DNA from: an uncultured Clostridia bacterium
GTDB lineage: Bacteria > Bacillota > Clostridia > UBA1381 > UMGS1253
Direction: 5' to 3'
DNA length: 57,912 nucleotides
Assembly (NCBI GenBank): GCA_934457145.1
Contig: CAKSHP010000012.1
Coordinates: 1 to 57,912 of the forward strand
Part shown: in pieces, positions 47,585 through 55,738 of the stretch
How positions within the stretch are numbered: position 1 is the first letter of the stretch
How the letters are laid out: every line of letters starts with the position of its first letter
Notes under the pieces: generated by a model
What the model saw: the letters and a program-made list of their open reading frames with translations, nothing else
Told to the model about the DNA's origin: nothing
The model's database searches: none
Made by a program: the position numbers and the translations under genes

Positions 47585-47851
47585 ATGGCAAGACAAAAAA
47601 GCGTGGCGGAAAATGCGTACCTGGCGCTGGGAAAGGCGGTTATATTAATGAAAAAAAGGCTTGACAGCGCAATAAGGGCGCAAAATGATCCGGAATCGGA
47701 CTCGGCAAAGATTATAAAAAATGATGAGCTTATCCGGTTTGCTGGGTTTGTTTTACAGGCATCAAAGGAAAAGGAGGAGGAAAAAAGAAAGGAGGAGGAC
47801 GAAAAAATTGAGGTTGTTATGCAGGAGCAGGTTTTAAAGATGGCAAAATAA
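47585..47851 (+). CDS. Small charged phage-type protein, first gene of the virion module (88 aa)
   Basis: The start is ATG 47585 with GAGGAGGTG upstream. N-terminus MARQKSVAENAYLALGKAVILMKKRL, then a glutamate/lysine-rich helix (KEKEEEKRKEEDEKIE). No known domain. Position two genes before the large terminase makes a small-terminase or packaging role possible, but no DNA-binding motif is clear. Alternatively a prophage hypothetical protein. Confidence 0.65.
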   Translation: MARQKSVAENAYLALGKAVILMKKRLDSAIRAQNDPESDSAKIIKNDELIRFAGFVLQASKEKEEEKRKEEDEKIEVVMQEQVLKMAK

Positions 47852-47870
47852 AAAAGGAGGGAAAAAGGTT

Positions 47871-48053
47871 ATGGAATGCGGAATTTTTGCACTTTTGGGA
47901 GTTGCTTTGGGGGTTGCGGCAGTTCGGTTTGAAGAATTTAAAGGATTTTTAAAAAAACGCGGAAAAAGCGCCGTTTCAAACGAAAAAGAAGAGGCGCTCA
48001 GCATTACAAAGCAATGGGAAAATTTATTAAACTATGACGGAAAAAAGCAGTGA
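47871..48053 (+). CDS. Small single-pass membrane protein (60 aa)
   Basis: The start is ATG 47871 with AAGGAGGG upstream. The N-terminus CGIFALLGVALGVAAVRF is a short membrane segment or signal, followed by a basic cytoplasmic part (KGFLKKRGKSA) and a tail ending DGKKQ. It lies 31 bases before the terminase gene. No function recognised. Confidence 0.55.
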   Translation: MECGIFALLGVALGVAAVRFEEFKGFLKKRGKSAVSNEKEEALSITKQWENLLNYDGKKQ

Positions 48054-48084
48054 CAAAAGATTTATTTAAAAAGGGAGGCGGAAA

Positions 48085-49428
48085 ATGAGCGGAGCGGTTA
48101 AGATAGAGGAGCCTTATGAAAAGCAAAAAAGGTTTTTTGAGGCAACGAGCAGATTTGTTGCATACGGAGGGGCAAGAGGTGGCGGGAAAAGCTGGGCGGC
48201 AAGGGTTAAAGCTGCGCTTTTGGCGCTTAACTACCCGGGAATACAGATTTTGTTTTTAAGAAGGCATTTGCACGAGCTTAAAGAAAACCACATTATGCCG
48301 ATGATGAAGCTTTTAAAAAACTGTGCGGTATACAAAGCGCAGCCGAGAGAGTTTTTATTTGAAAATTCGAGCCGGATTGTTATGGGATATCTGGCAAACG
48401 AGACGGATGTTTTGCAGTATCAGGGGCAAAGCTATGACGTTATTTTCATGGAGGAGGCGACGCAGTTTACAGAGTTTCAGTTTCAGGCGCTGACGGAGTG
48501 TAACAGATCGTCGGGAATGTGCGAAAGAGAGTTTTTACCGAGAATGTATTTTACGTGCAATCCCGGAGGTGTGGGGCATGAGTGGGTGAAAAGATTATTT
48601 ATTGATAAAATCTATAGAAATAATGAAAAAGAGGAGGATTATACCTTTATACGCTCGGGAGTTTATGACAATTTGTTTCTTTTAAAAAATTCGCCCGATT
48701 ACATAAGAAACCTGGAAAATCTGCCGCAAAAGAGAAGAGAGGCGATGCTTTACGGCAACTGGGACATATATGAGGGGCAGTATTTTTCGGAGTTTAACCG
48801 CGATATGCATGTGTGTTTTCCGTTTGACGTTTCGGGAAAGGATTATAAAAGGTATGTATCAATTGATTACGGACTTGATATGTTTGCGGCGCTTTGGATT
48901 GCTGTTGATTTAAGGGGGAGAGCGTATGTGTACCGCGAGGTGTATGAAAAAAACGTTATAATCTCAAGGGCGGCAGAAATAATAAAGAAAATGAGCGAAA
49001 AAGAGACGATTGCTATGAGGTTTGCACCGCCGGATTTGTTTTCAAGACGACAGGAGAGCGGAAAGAGCGCGATTGATATTTTCAGAGAGCACGGACTTGT
49101 GTTTTACAAAACGGATAATTCGAGAGTAAACGGGTGGTATGAGCTTAAAGAGTGGCTGAAACCAAGAAAAGACGCAGACGGCATTTTGCGCCCGAGGCTT
49201 AAGATTTTTGAAAATTGCAAAAATCTTATACGCACGCTTCCGGCGCTTTGCTTTGATACGAAAAATCCGAATGACGTTTCAAAAAATCCGCATGAGCTGA
49301 CGCATGCGCCCGACGCGCTGAGGGGATTTGTTATGTCGCAGGCATGCGGAAAGACAATGTGTGAAAGCGTTAATTACAAAGAGGAAAACGAGCTGCGATA
49401 CAAGGGATTTTTGGAATACGGGACGTAA
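48085..49428 (+). CDS. Phage terminase large subunit
   Basis: 447 aa packaging motor. Walker A GGARGGGKS (28-36), Walker B VIFMEEATQ (about 124-132) and coupling motif YFTCNPGG; the C-terminal RNase H-like nuclease starts with SIDYGLDMFAALW, with further acids in DPDLF-like PPDLFSRR and the final HAPDALRG. Cuts concatemeric DNA and drives it into the prohead. The start is ATG 48085 with GGGAGGCGG upstream. Followed after 42 bases by the portal gene, as in many tailed phages. Confidence 0.97.
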   Translation: MSGAVKIEEPYEKQKRFFEATSRFVAYGGARGGGKSWAARVKAALLALNYPGIQILFLRRHLHELKENHIMPMMKLLKNCAVYKAQPREFLFENSSRIVMGYLANETDVLQYQGQSYDVIFMEEATQFTEFQFQALTECNRSSGMCEREFLPRMYFTCNPGGVGHEWVKRLFIDKIYRNNEKEEDYTFIRSGVYDNLFLLKNSPDYIRNLENLPQKRREAMLYGNWDIYEGQYFSEFNRDMHVCFPFDVSGKDYKRYVSIDYGLDMFAALWIAVDLRGRAYVYREVYEKNVIISRAAEIIKKMSEKETIAMRFAPPDLFSRRQESGKSAIDIFREHGLVFYKTDNSRVNGWYELKEWLKPRKDADGILRPRLKIFENCKNLIRTLPALCFDTKNPNDVSKNPHELTHAPDALRGFVMSQACGKTMCESVNYKEENELRYKGFLEYGT

Positions 49429-49470
49429 AATATATGATTAATTCTATAGAAAAAAGAAAGGATGATGATT

Positions 49471-51009
49471 ATGGAGGGCGGACAGCTTACGGCAAAGCAG
49501 ATTTACGAGCAGTATAAAAAAGGGGTTTCATATAATGAAGGAATTGATTTATATGAAACTGTTAATAAAAATGAAAACTTTTTTATAGGCAGGCAATGGG
49601 AGGGCGTTACGGCGCCGGATCTGGACAAGCCTGTGTTTAACATTTTAAAAAGAGTGACGAATTTATTTATTTCGATGATTGTGTCGGATGATATTACGGC
49701 GTCGCTTAAGCCGTACGGCGAAAATGAGGAGAGCGAGAAAATTTGCAGAATTGCCGAAAAGGAAGTTCAAAGAAGCTTTGAATATGCGAATTTAAAGCAA
49801 AAGAACAGAGAGGTTTTAAAAAATGCGTGTATAGACGGGGACGGATGTTTGTATTTTTATTTTGATGAGGCGGCAAAGACCGGACAGGTGAGCGAAGGGT
49901 TTATAAACGCAAATGTTGTTGACAATACGAATATAATTTTTGCAAATACGGCGAGCGCAGATGTGCAAAAGCAGCCGTATGTGATAATTATTGCAAGAAA
50001 GCCGCTTTCGGAGGTTAAAAGGCTTGCGGGGCGCTATGGCATGACTGAAGCAGAGATTGAAAACATAAAGTGTGAAAGTGCGGAGGAGAATTTTTTCGGA
50101 AGCGATACGGCAGACGAGGCAGTGAGCGTGTTTTACAGATTTCATAAAGAAAACGGGCGCGTGTTTGCTTCGGTGTCGACTAAGGAGCAGTTTTTAAAAG
50201 AGCCGTTTGACACGGGGCTTACGCTTTATCCCGTGGCTTATTTTAACTGGGAAAGAGTTAAAAACAGTTATCACGGACAGGCGCCCGTGACGGAGCTTAT
50301 ACCCAATCAGATATTTATAAACAAATGTTATGCGATGGGAATGGATTATGTTAAAAAACTGGCATTTCCGAAGCTGATTTATGACATAAACAGACTGCCG
50401 AACGGATTTTCAAACAAGATAGGCGAGGCGATTTGCGTTGAGGGGGGAATAAATGACGCTGTGGCAAGCGCGTTTAAGATGCCGGAGATGTCTAATCAGA
50501 TTATGGAGCTTGTTGAAAAAACGATGCAGTATACAAAAGAGTATATGGGAGCATCGGATGCGACACTCGGAAATTTAAGACCGGACAATGCATCGGCTAT
50601 TATATCGGTTCAAAAGGCGACAAACGCGCCGCTTGAGCTTGTGAAGCTGTCGTTTTACAAGGCTGTTGAGGATTGCGTGAGAATTATACTGGATATGGCG
50701 GCAGCGTATTACGGAGTGAGGTATGTTGATTATGCAAAAGACGGCGCGGGAGGCTTAAAGGAGGCGTTTGACTTTGAAAAAATAAGGGAGATTGAATATA
50801 ACCTGGAGGTAAACATCGGGGCGAGCACATATTGGAGCGAGATTATGCAGGTGCAGACGGCGGACAATTTGTTTACAAAGGGAATTATTACTGATCCTTT
50901 GGTTTATTTAAATTCCATTCCCGACGGATATATACGAAACAAGCAAAAAATTATAAGAAGCATTGAAGAAAGGCGCGAAAGAGGGGATTTGGAAAGTGAG
51001 ATGATTTAA
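49471..51009 (+). CDS. Phage portal protein
   Basis: 512 aa. N-terminal QIYEQYKKGVSYNEGIDLYETVNKNENFFIGRQWEG is the opening typical of P22-type portal proteins; DKPVFNILKRVTNLFISMIVSDD, YHGQAPVTELIPNQIFINK and RPDNASAIISVQKATNAPLELVK are the core helices. The best start is ATG 49471, 9 bases after AAAGG; two ATGs at 49462 and 49465 overlap that site. The dodecameric portal is the DNA entry ring. It precedes the scaffold-like gene. Confidence 0.93.
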   Translation: MEGGQLTAKQIYEQYKKGVSYNEGIDLYETVNKNENFFIGRQWEGVTAPDLDKPVFNILKRVTNLFISMIVSDDITASLKPYGENEESEKICRIAEKEVQRSFEYANLKQKNREVLKNACIDGDGCLYFYFDEAAKTGQVSEGFINANVVDNTNIIFANTASADVQKQPYVIIIARKPLSEVKRLAGRYGMTEAEIENIKCESAEENFFGSDTADEAVSVFYRFHKENGRVFASVSTKEQFLKEPFDTGLTLYPVAYFNWERVKNSYHGQAPVTELIPNQIFINKCYAMGMDYVKKLAFPKLIYDINRLPNGFSNKIGEAICVEGGINDAVASAFKMPEMSNQIMELVEKTMQYTKEYMGASDATLGNLRPDNASAIISVQKATNAPLELVKLSFYKAVEDCVRIILDMAAAYYGVRYVDYAKDGAGGLKEAFDFEKIREIEYNLEVNIGASTYWSEIMQVQTADNLFTKGIITDPLVYLNSIPDGYIRNKQKIIRSIEERRERGDLESEMI

Positions 51010-51014
51010 AAAGT

Positions 51015-51047
51015 TTGTAGTAGTAAAAAGAAAAAAAGTTTTATAAT
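51015..51047 (+). promoter_or_regulatory. Virion-module promoter, copy 2
   Basis: TTGTAGTAG (51015-51023), 18 bases with AAAAAAAGTTT, TATAAT (51042-51047): the same spacing as 47528-47560. It starts 6 bases after the portal stop and precedes the scaffold-capsid genes. A hairpin (AAAACGC / GCGTTTT, 51085-51119) follows in the leader. Confidence 0.6.
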
Positions 51048-51165
51048 TATAAATGTCTTAAGAAGCTGCGCGGCAAAAAGACAAAAAACGCATTATTTGC
51101 CCGAAGGGGGAGGCGTTTTAAAAATTTGATTTACTTTTGCAGAGGAAAGGTTGGGGAAAATTAAT

Positions 51166-51882
51166 ATGGAAAATAATTTTAATGAGGCAAACGAACAAAA
51201 TGATATTTTAAAAGAAAGCGCTTGTGAGGAACATGAAAAAAGCGAAGATATTGCTATCGTAGAGGACGACGATAACCCGTTAGGTTTTAAAGAAGAAAAA
51301 AAAGAAGATGAGCTTTATACGATAGAATACGGCAGCGACAAGAAAAGTTTTACCTTAGACGAGCTTAAAGAGAGTGCCGAAAAGGGGTTAAAATATGACC
51401 ATATTAAAGCGGAATATGATAAGCTTAAAAACTCGCCGGCGCTGAATATTATAAATTCTATGGCAAAACAAAACAATCAGAGCGCATATGAATTTGCTTT
51501 TGAAATTGCAAGGCAGAAAAGAGAGCAAAAGGAGACAGAGCTTATTTTAAGGGGAGTGCCGCAAAGGGAGGCAAAAAGGCTTTGCGAGCTTGAAGAAGAA
51601 AATCAAAGGCAGATAATTAAAAAGGAAGCCGACAGGCCGTTTGACGAATTTGTAAGACAGTTTCCCGATGTCCGCGCCGAGGATATTGACAAAAGCGTTT
51701 GGGAGGAATTTAAAAGGACAAACGATTTGACGGCTGCTTATGCAAAGTTTGAAAACAGGCATCTTAAATCGCAGATTGAGATGTTAAAGCAAAACAGCGA
51801 AAACAAAAAAAGAAGCATAGGCGCGGCGGAAAGCTCGGCAAATGCGATGCATGACGCATTTTTAGAGGGGCTGTTTGAGTAA
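51166..51882 (+). CDS. Scaffold-like protein (about 238 aa)
   Basis: Acidic and strongly helical, with no recognisable enzyme motif. The N-terminus is acidic (SEDIAIVEDDDNPLGF), the middle is coiled-coil rich (REAKRLCELEEENQRQIIKK), and the C-terminus is helical (KSQIEMLKQNSENKKRS, ending DAFLEGLFE). Position between portal and major capsid genes, size and charge are those of a prohead scaffold. The start is uncertain: ATG 51166 is chosen; a TTG at 51151 is in frame just after GAGGAAAGG. Confidence 0.75.
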   Translation: MENNFNEANEQNDILKESACEEHEKSEDIAIVEDDDNPLGFKEEKKEDELYTIEYGSDKKSFTLDELKESAEKGLKYDHIKAEYDKLKNSPALNIINSMAKQNNQSAYEFAFEIARQKREQKETELILRGVPQREAKRLCELEEENQRQIIKKEADRPFDEFVRQFPDVRAEDIDKSVWEEFKRTNDLTAAYAKFENRHLKSQIEMLKQNSENKKRSIGAAESSANAMHDAFLEGLFE

Positions 51883-51947
51883 GAAAAAAACGGTTTGGAG
51901 AGGGCGGAAGGGAAAAATGATTTTAATAAAAAGGAGATTGATTTATT

Positions 51948-52979
51948 ATGGCAATTAATTTAGCAAGCAAATATTCAGACAAGATTGCATCTATGTACAC
52001 ATTAGGTTCGCTGGTGGCGGACAAGACTTCAAAGGAATGGGATTTTTCGGGGGTTAAGTCGGTTAAGATTTATACGCCGCAGACTGTTGAGCCGACGGAT
52101 TATCTGAGAAGCGGAAGCAGCAGATACGGCACTCCGGTTGAGATGGGAGATATTGTTCAGGAGCTTTCAATGAGCCAGGATAAGAGCTTTTCGCTTGTTA
52201 TTGACAAGGGCAACAACACCGAGCAGGCGCTTGTAAAAAATGCGGGAAAGATGCTTAAGCTTCAGACAAACGAACGCATGGTGCCTTTGGTTGACAAATA
52301 TGCGCTTAAAAGATTTGCAAAGCTTGCAGGGACGAGCGCATACATAACAAAGCCGACAAAGAGCACAATTATAGCGGCTGTGGGCGACGCGGGAGCAGTG
52401 CTTGACGACAGCTGTGTGCCGTCGGGCGAGAGATATTTGTATATGACATCGGAGATGTATAATCTGATAAGACAGTCGAATGAGTTTTTGGGAATTGACA
52501 ATTTAGGCGAGAAGGCTCTGGCAAAAGGAATTGCGGGAGAAGTGTTTGGAATGAAGATTGTTAAGGTGCCGAAAAGCTACATGCCGGGCGGAGTTTATTT
52601 TATAGTGACGCACAAAAATGCGGTTGTGCTGCCTTATAAGATAAGAGATGCGAAAGTGCATGCAGATCCGCCCGGAATAAGCGGCGCGCTTTTGGAGGGC
52701 AGAAGCAATTTTGACGCTTTTGTTGTCGGGGCGAGATGCATGGGAGTTTATGCGGCGATTGACTCATCTAAAAAAGTTGACGCGCCGACGATTGCAAATT
52801 CTTCGGGCAGCGTTACGATTTCGGGCAGCGGAGATGTTTATTATACTACAGACGGAAGCGATCCGAGATACAGCACGCAGAAGGTTAAATATACGGCGGC
52901 GTTTGGCGCACAGAGCGGAGATATTATAAAGGCTTATTGCGAAGACGGGGGCTTTTTGTCGGCAGTGGCTCAGGCATGA
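51948..52979 (+). CDS. Major capsid protein with C-terminal chitobiase-type domain
   Basis: 343 aa. The first 275 residues look like a P22/N4-gp56-type HK97-fold coat protein: MAINLASKYSDKIASMYTLGS, YLRSGSSRYGTPVEMGDIVQE, SLVIDKGNNTEQ, MLKLQTNERMVPLVDKYALKR, ERYLYMTSEMYNL and IVKVPKSYMPGGVYFIVTHKN. Residues about 279-343 are a separate beta-sandwich: VTISGSGDVYYTTDGSDPRYSTQKVKYT, matching the CHB_HEX_C_1 domain found at the end of glycosidases. Such a fusion could decorate the capsid and bind glycans. The start is ATG 51948 with AAAAGGAGA upstream. Confidence 0.9.
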   Translation: MAINLASKYSDKIASMYTLGSLVADKTSKEWDFSGVKSVKIYTPQTVEPTDYLRSGSSRYGTPVEMGDIVQELSMSQDKSFSLVIDKGNNTEQALVKNAGKMLKLQTNERMVPLVDKYALKRFAKLAGTSAYITKPTKSTIIAAVGDAGAVLDDSCVPSGERYLYMTSEMYNLIRQSNEFLGIDNLGEKALAKGIAGEVFGMKIVKVPKSYMPGGVYFIVTHKNAVVLPYKIRDAKVHADPPGISGALLEGRSNFDAFVVGARCMGVYAAIDSSKKVDAPTIANSSGSVTISGSGDVYYTTDGSDPRYSTQKVKYTAAFGAQSGDIIKAYCEDGGFLSAVAQA

Positions 52980-53021
52980 GGAAAATAAAGAAAATTTTGC
53001 AAAAAAGGAGTTGGGATAAAA

Positions 53022-53390
53022 ATGAGGGCTGATATGCTTTATGAAACGGCGCTGGCGCTTTTGGGAGAGGATGAGTATTCGTGTGACGATTATACACATT
53101 TGAAATTCAGGATTATAAATCAGGCTTTGGCCGGGGCGCTTTTTACATATAACACGATAAGGCTGAGTCAAAACAAAGAGCCGATAGAAAAATTTGAGAC
53201 GGTTGTAAAAGACAGCGACGAAATACCGGTTTGCGACAACATGGCAAGAGAGGTTCTGGCGCCGGCGGTCGGGGCGCTTTTGTGTGCAGATCATGACAGA
53301 GAGAAGGCAAATGTTTTGACATATATGGCGCAGACGGCAAATAAAAAATATTCTAAGGCAAATTTTTTGCAAATAGAAAACCTGTATTAA
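53022..53390 (+). CDS. Head-tail connector-like protein (122 aa)
   Basis: The start is ATG 53022 with AAGGAG 11 bases upstream. It begins MRADMLYETALALLGEDE and is helical with FRIINQALAGALFTYN and AREVLAPAVGALLC. Length, helical make-up and position right after the capsid gene fit gp4/gp6-type adaptor (connector) proteins that ring the portal. No direct sequence signature, so placed by context. A strong hairpin follows. Confidence 0.6.
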   Translation: MRADMLYETALALLGEDEYSCDDYTHLKFRIINQALAGALFTYNTIRLSQNKEPIEKFETVVKDSDEIPVCDNMAREVLAPAVGALLCADHDREKANVLTYMAQTANKKYSKANFLQIENLY

Positions 53391-53399
53391 AAATATGAG

Positions 53400-53428
53400 G
53401 GGCGGCCGGGCGATCCGGCTGCCCTTTA
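53400..53428 (+). terminator. Strong hairpin between connector and tail genes
   Basis: A 10-bp GC-rich stem (GGGCGGCCGG / CCGGCTGCCC, one G-T pair) with a 5-nt loop followed by TTTATAA. It may reduce rather than stop transcription into the tail genes. Confidence 0.6.
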
Positions 53429-53451
53429 TAACAAAAAGGGGGGAAAAATAG

Positions 53452-55722
53452 TTGCAAGGATATAAGACAAACAGAATATATCATATGGGGATTGACAAAT
53501 TTTCGGGAGTTGATTTATCGGAAAAGGACAAGGGAGTTTTTACCTCTTCGGCGCAGATGGCAGAGAACATGTTTGTAAACGAGGCGGCTCAGGCGCAAAA
53601 AAGATTTGGATTTAAAAGTCTTTACAGAGCGGAAAGCGGAGCGGTTCACGGGATTTATAAATACTATTGCGAGGATGAAAGCAAGGCGTTTTACATATTG
53701 CATGAAAATGACAAACTATACAAAGCATTTAAAAACGCAGACGGAAAATATGAAAAAAGCGGACTGATTTATGAAAATATAGCGGATAAGGAGTCGAAAG
53801 GGTTTTGCTTTGGGGGAGCGCTTTATATAATGTGTGACGGGTATTACAAAATTGCATATGAAGAAGCGTTTGGCTGTTTGGGAGTGTGCAGAGTAAAAGA
53901 TTATCACAAAAGCAAAACGCCTGCGGGAAAAAACGAGGTTATAACCGGCAGAGAGAAAAACAAGTTGGGCGGAACCGTTATAAATGCGATAAATGAAGAA
54001 TACATGTATGCAAAAATAATCTACAAAGAAGATGACTATTATTTTCAGTACAGCGATTCAAGCTCGGACAAGCTCTACATTGCGCCTAAGGGATATACGG
54101 ATGCGATACGCGTTGTTTCTTTAAAGATGGGAGACCGGGAGGTTGAGCAGTATCACTACAGCATAGGCGAAGATGAGGTTGGAATGTATATATTATTAAA
54201 AAGAAAAAACATATATATAGATGCAAAATATACTTGTTCGCCGGAGGCGGTGATAGAGATAGGGGGATTTGTGTATGCGCCGCTGAATGTGACGTCGAGG
54301 CCGGCTATAGGGATTAATGCAAGCGATAAAAGGCCTATTGAGGCGCATAAGACAAGAGAGCAGCTTGCGGGGGAATATGTTCAGGATCTGAATTTGGCAT
54401 GTTCGCTGCGGCGCGTTGGGTTTTATATAGATTATACGGACTTTTCGGGAGCGGGCGAGATAAGGTTTTATTTAAACGAAAAGGCTAAAAACGGAAGAAT
54501 TTTGTTTATAAGAGCGGCCGGAAAGCTTATCCACAGCTATGCCGTGCAGAAAGATGAGGACGAAAGAGAATGGGTTGTTGACGGTTATGAGGATTATTAT
54601 GTTGACATTAAGACAAGTTTTTTAAAAGAGATTACCGGCGGCGGAGAGTGCGCGGTGGAGATTGAATATATAACGGAAGGCGAAAGCGAGATTGATTTGT
54701 GTGACGTTTACGGATTTTACGGCGGAGCAAACGACACGAGAGTGTTTTTGGCGGGAAATAAGAATTATCCGTCGAGAGATTATGAAAGCGGAGCATATGA
54801 GGGAAGTTACTTCCCGGCGCTGAGATATACGGGCATAGGAGATGAATATTCAAAGATTTTGGGGTATGGAAGGTTTTTTTCATATCAGCTGATTTTTAAG
54901 GAGGATTTGTCGGACGCGGCGATGTATTTCAGGCTTTATGACGAGAATGGATACAGCATAAAAAAGGGAACGCTTCTTCAGAGCGCGGTTTCAAAAAACG
55001 CTGTTGAAAACGTTAATTCGCATTTGTTTGTGCTTTCAAGAGAGGGGCTGTTTTCAATTGAGTCAACCCAGATTGAGGGGCAGAGCAAAAGTGTGCTTCG
55101 GTCAAAGGCGGTAAACGAGCTTTTGCTTTTTGAGGATATGGAAAATCTAAAACTTGCAAAAAGCGGAGGAAAGCTTTTGATTTTGGCGAAAAAGAGGGTG
55201 TATGTGTTAGACATTGACGCGGGGTATGTGTGGTATATATATTCTTTTAACAAAGACATTGACGCGGCGTTTAAGACGGACGAGACGGAGTTTGTGTGCA
55301 AAGAAAATATTATTTGCCGAAAAGAAGAAGGAAGCAGCGATTTGTATACAGATGATTACGGCGGCGGGGAGAAGTATAATGTGTGTGCATACTGGAAGAC
55401 AAACAATGTGTGTTTTACGCCGTTTTCGCCGCGCGACGTGATAAGTGCGTACTGTGTGGCGGGAGATGAATTTTTAAAAAGCGGAGCGGAAATTTATTAT
55501 GATACGCAAGATTACAAAGACAGGCTTGCTTTGAAGAAAAATTCGGATTTGTTTTCGTTTGGCAGTATTGATTTTTCGAGATTTTCGTTTGCGCAAAAAA
55601 ATAAAGGCAAGGAACTGAGAACGCATATTCGCGCAAAGCGGGCAAAGAAATTTTCGATGACTGTGAAAAACAATAATGCGGAGGGATTTAAAATTTGCGG
55701 AATTGGATTTTTATACCGGTAA
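53452..55722 (+). CDS. Large virion structural protein, tail hub-like (756 aa)
   Basis: The start is TTG 53452 with AAGGGGGGAA upstream. The sequence is beta-rich with no membrane segments, opening GIDKFSGVDLS ... QMAENMFVNEAAQAQKRFGF (the FSGVD, AENMFV, GxxxRFGF pattern seen at the start of P22-gp10-like hub and other beta-propeller virion proteins), followed by repeated blade-like units and ending GFLYR. It follows the connector and precedes the coiled-coil protein. The most likely role is the tail hub or knob; exact family is uncertain. Confidence 0.65.
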   Translation: MQGYKTNRIYHMGIDKFSGVDLSEKDKGVFTSSAQMAENMFVNEAAQAQKRFGFKSLYRAESGAVHGIYKYYCEDESKAFYILHENDKLYKAFKNADGKYEKSGLIYENIADKESKGFCFGGALYIMCDGYYKIAYEEAFGCLGVCRVKDYHKSKTPAGKNEVITGREKNKLGGTVINAINEEYMYAKIIYKEDDYYFQYSDSSSDKLYIAPKGYTDAIRVVSLKMGDREVEQYHYSIGEDEVGMYILLKRKNIYIDAKYTCSPEAVIEIGGFVYAPLNVTSRPAIGINASDKRPIEAHKTREQLAGEYVQDLNLACSLRRVGFYIDYTDFSGAGEIRFYLNEKAKNGRILFIRAAGKLIHSYAVQKDEDEREWVVDGYEDYYVDIKTSFLKEITGGGECAVEIEYITEGESEIDLCDVYGFYGGANDTRVFLAGNKNYPSRDYESGAYEGSYFPALRYTGIGDEYSKILGYGRFFSYQLIFKEDLSDAAMYFRLYDENGYSIKKGTLLQSAVSKNAVENVNSHLFVLSREGLFSIESTQIEGQSKSVLRSKAVNELLLFEDMENLKLAKSGGKLLILAKKRVYVLDIDAGYVWYIYSFNKDIDAAFKTDETEFVCKENIICRKEEGSSDLYTDDYGGGEKYNVCAYWKTNNVCFTPFSPRDVISAYCVAGDEFLKSGAEIYYDTQDYKDRLALKKNSDLFSFGSIDFSRFSFAQKNKGKELRTHIRAKRAKKFSMTVKNNNAEGFKICGIGFLYR

Positions 55723-55738
55723 AGAAAAGGGGGAGCAT

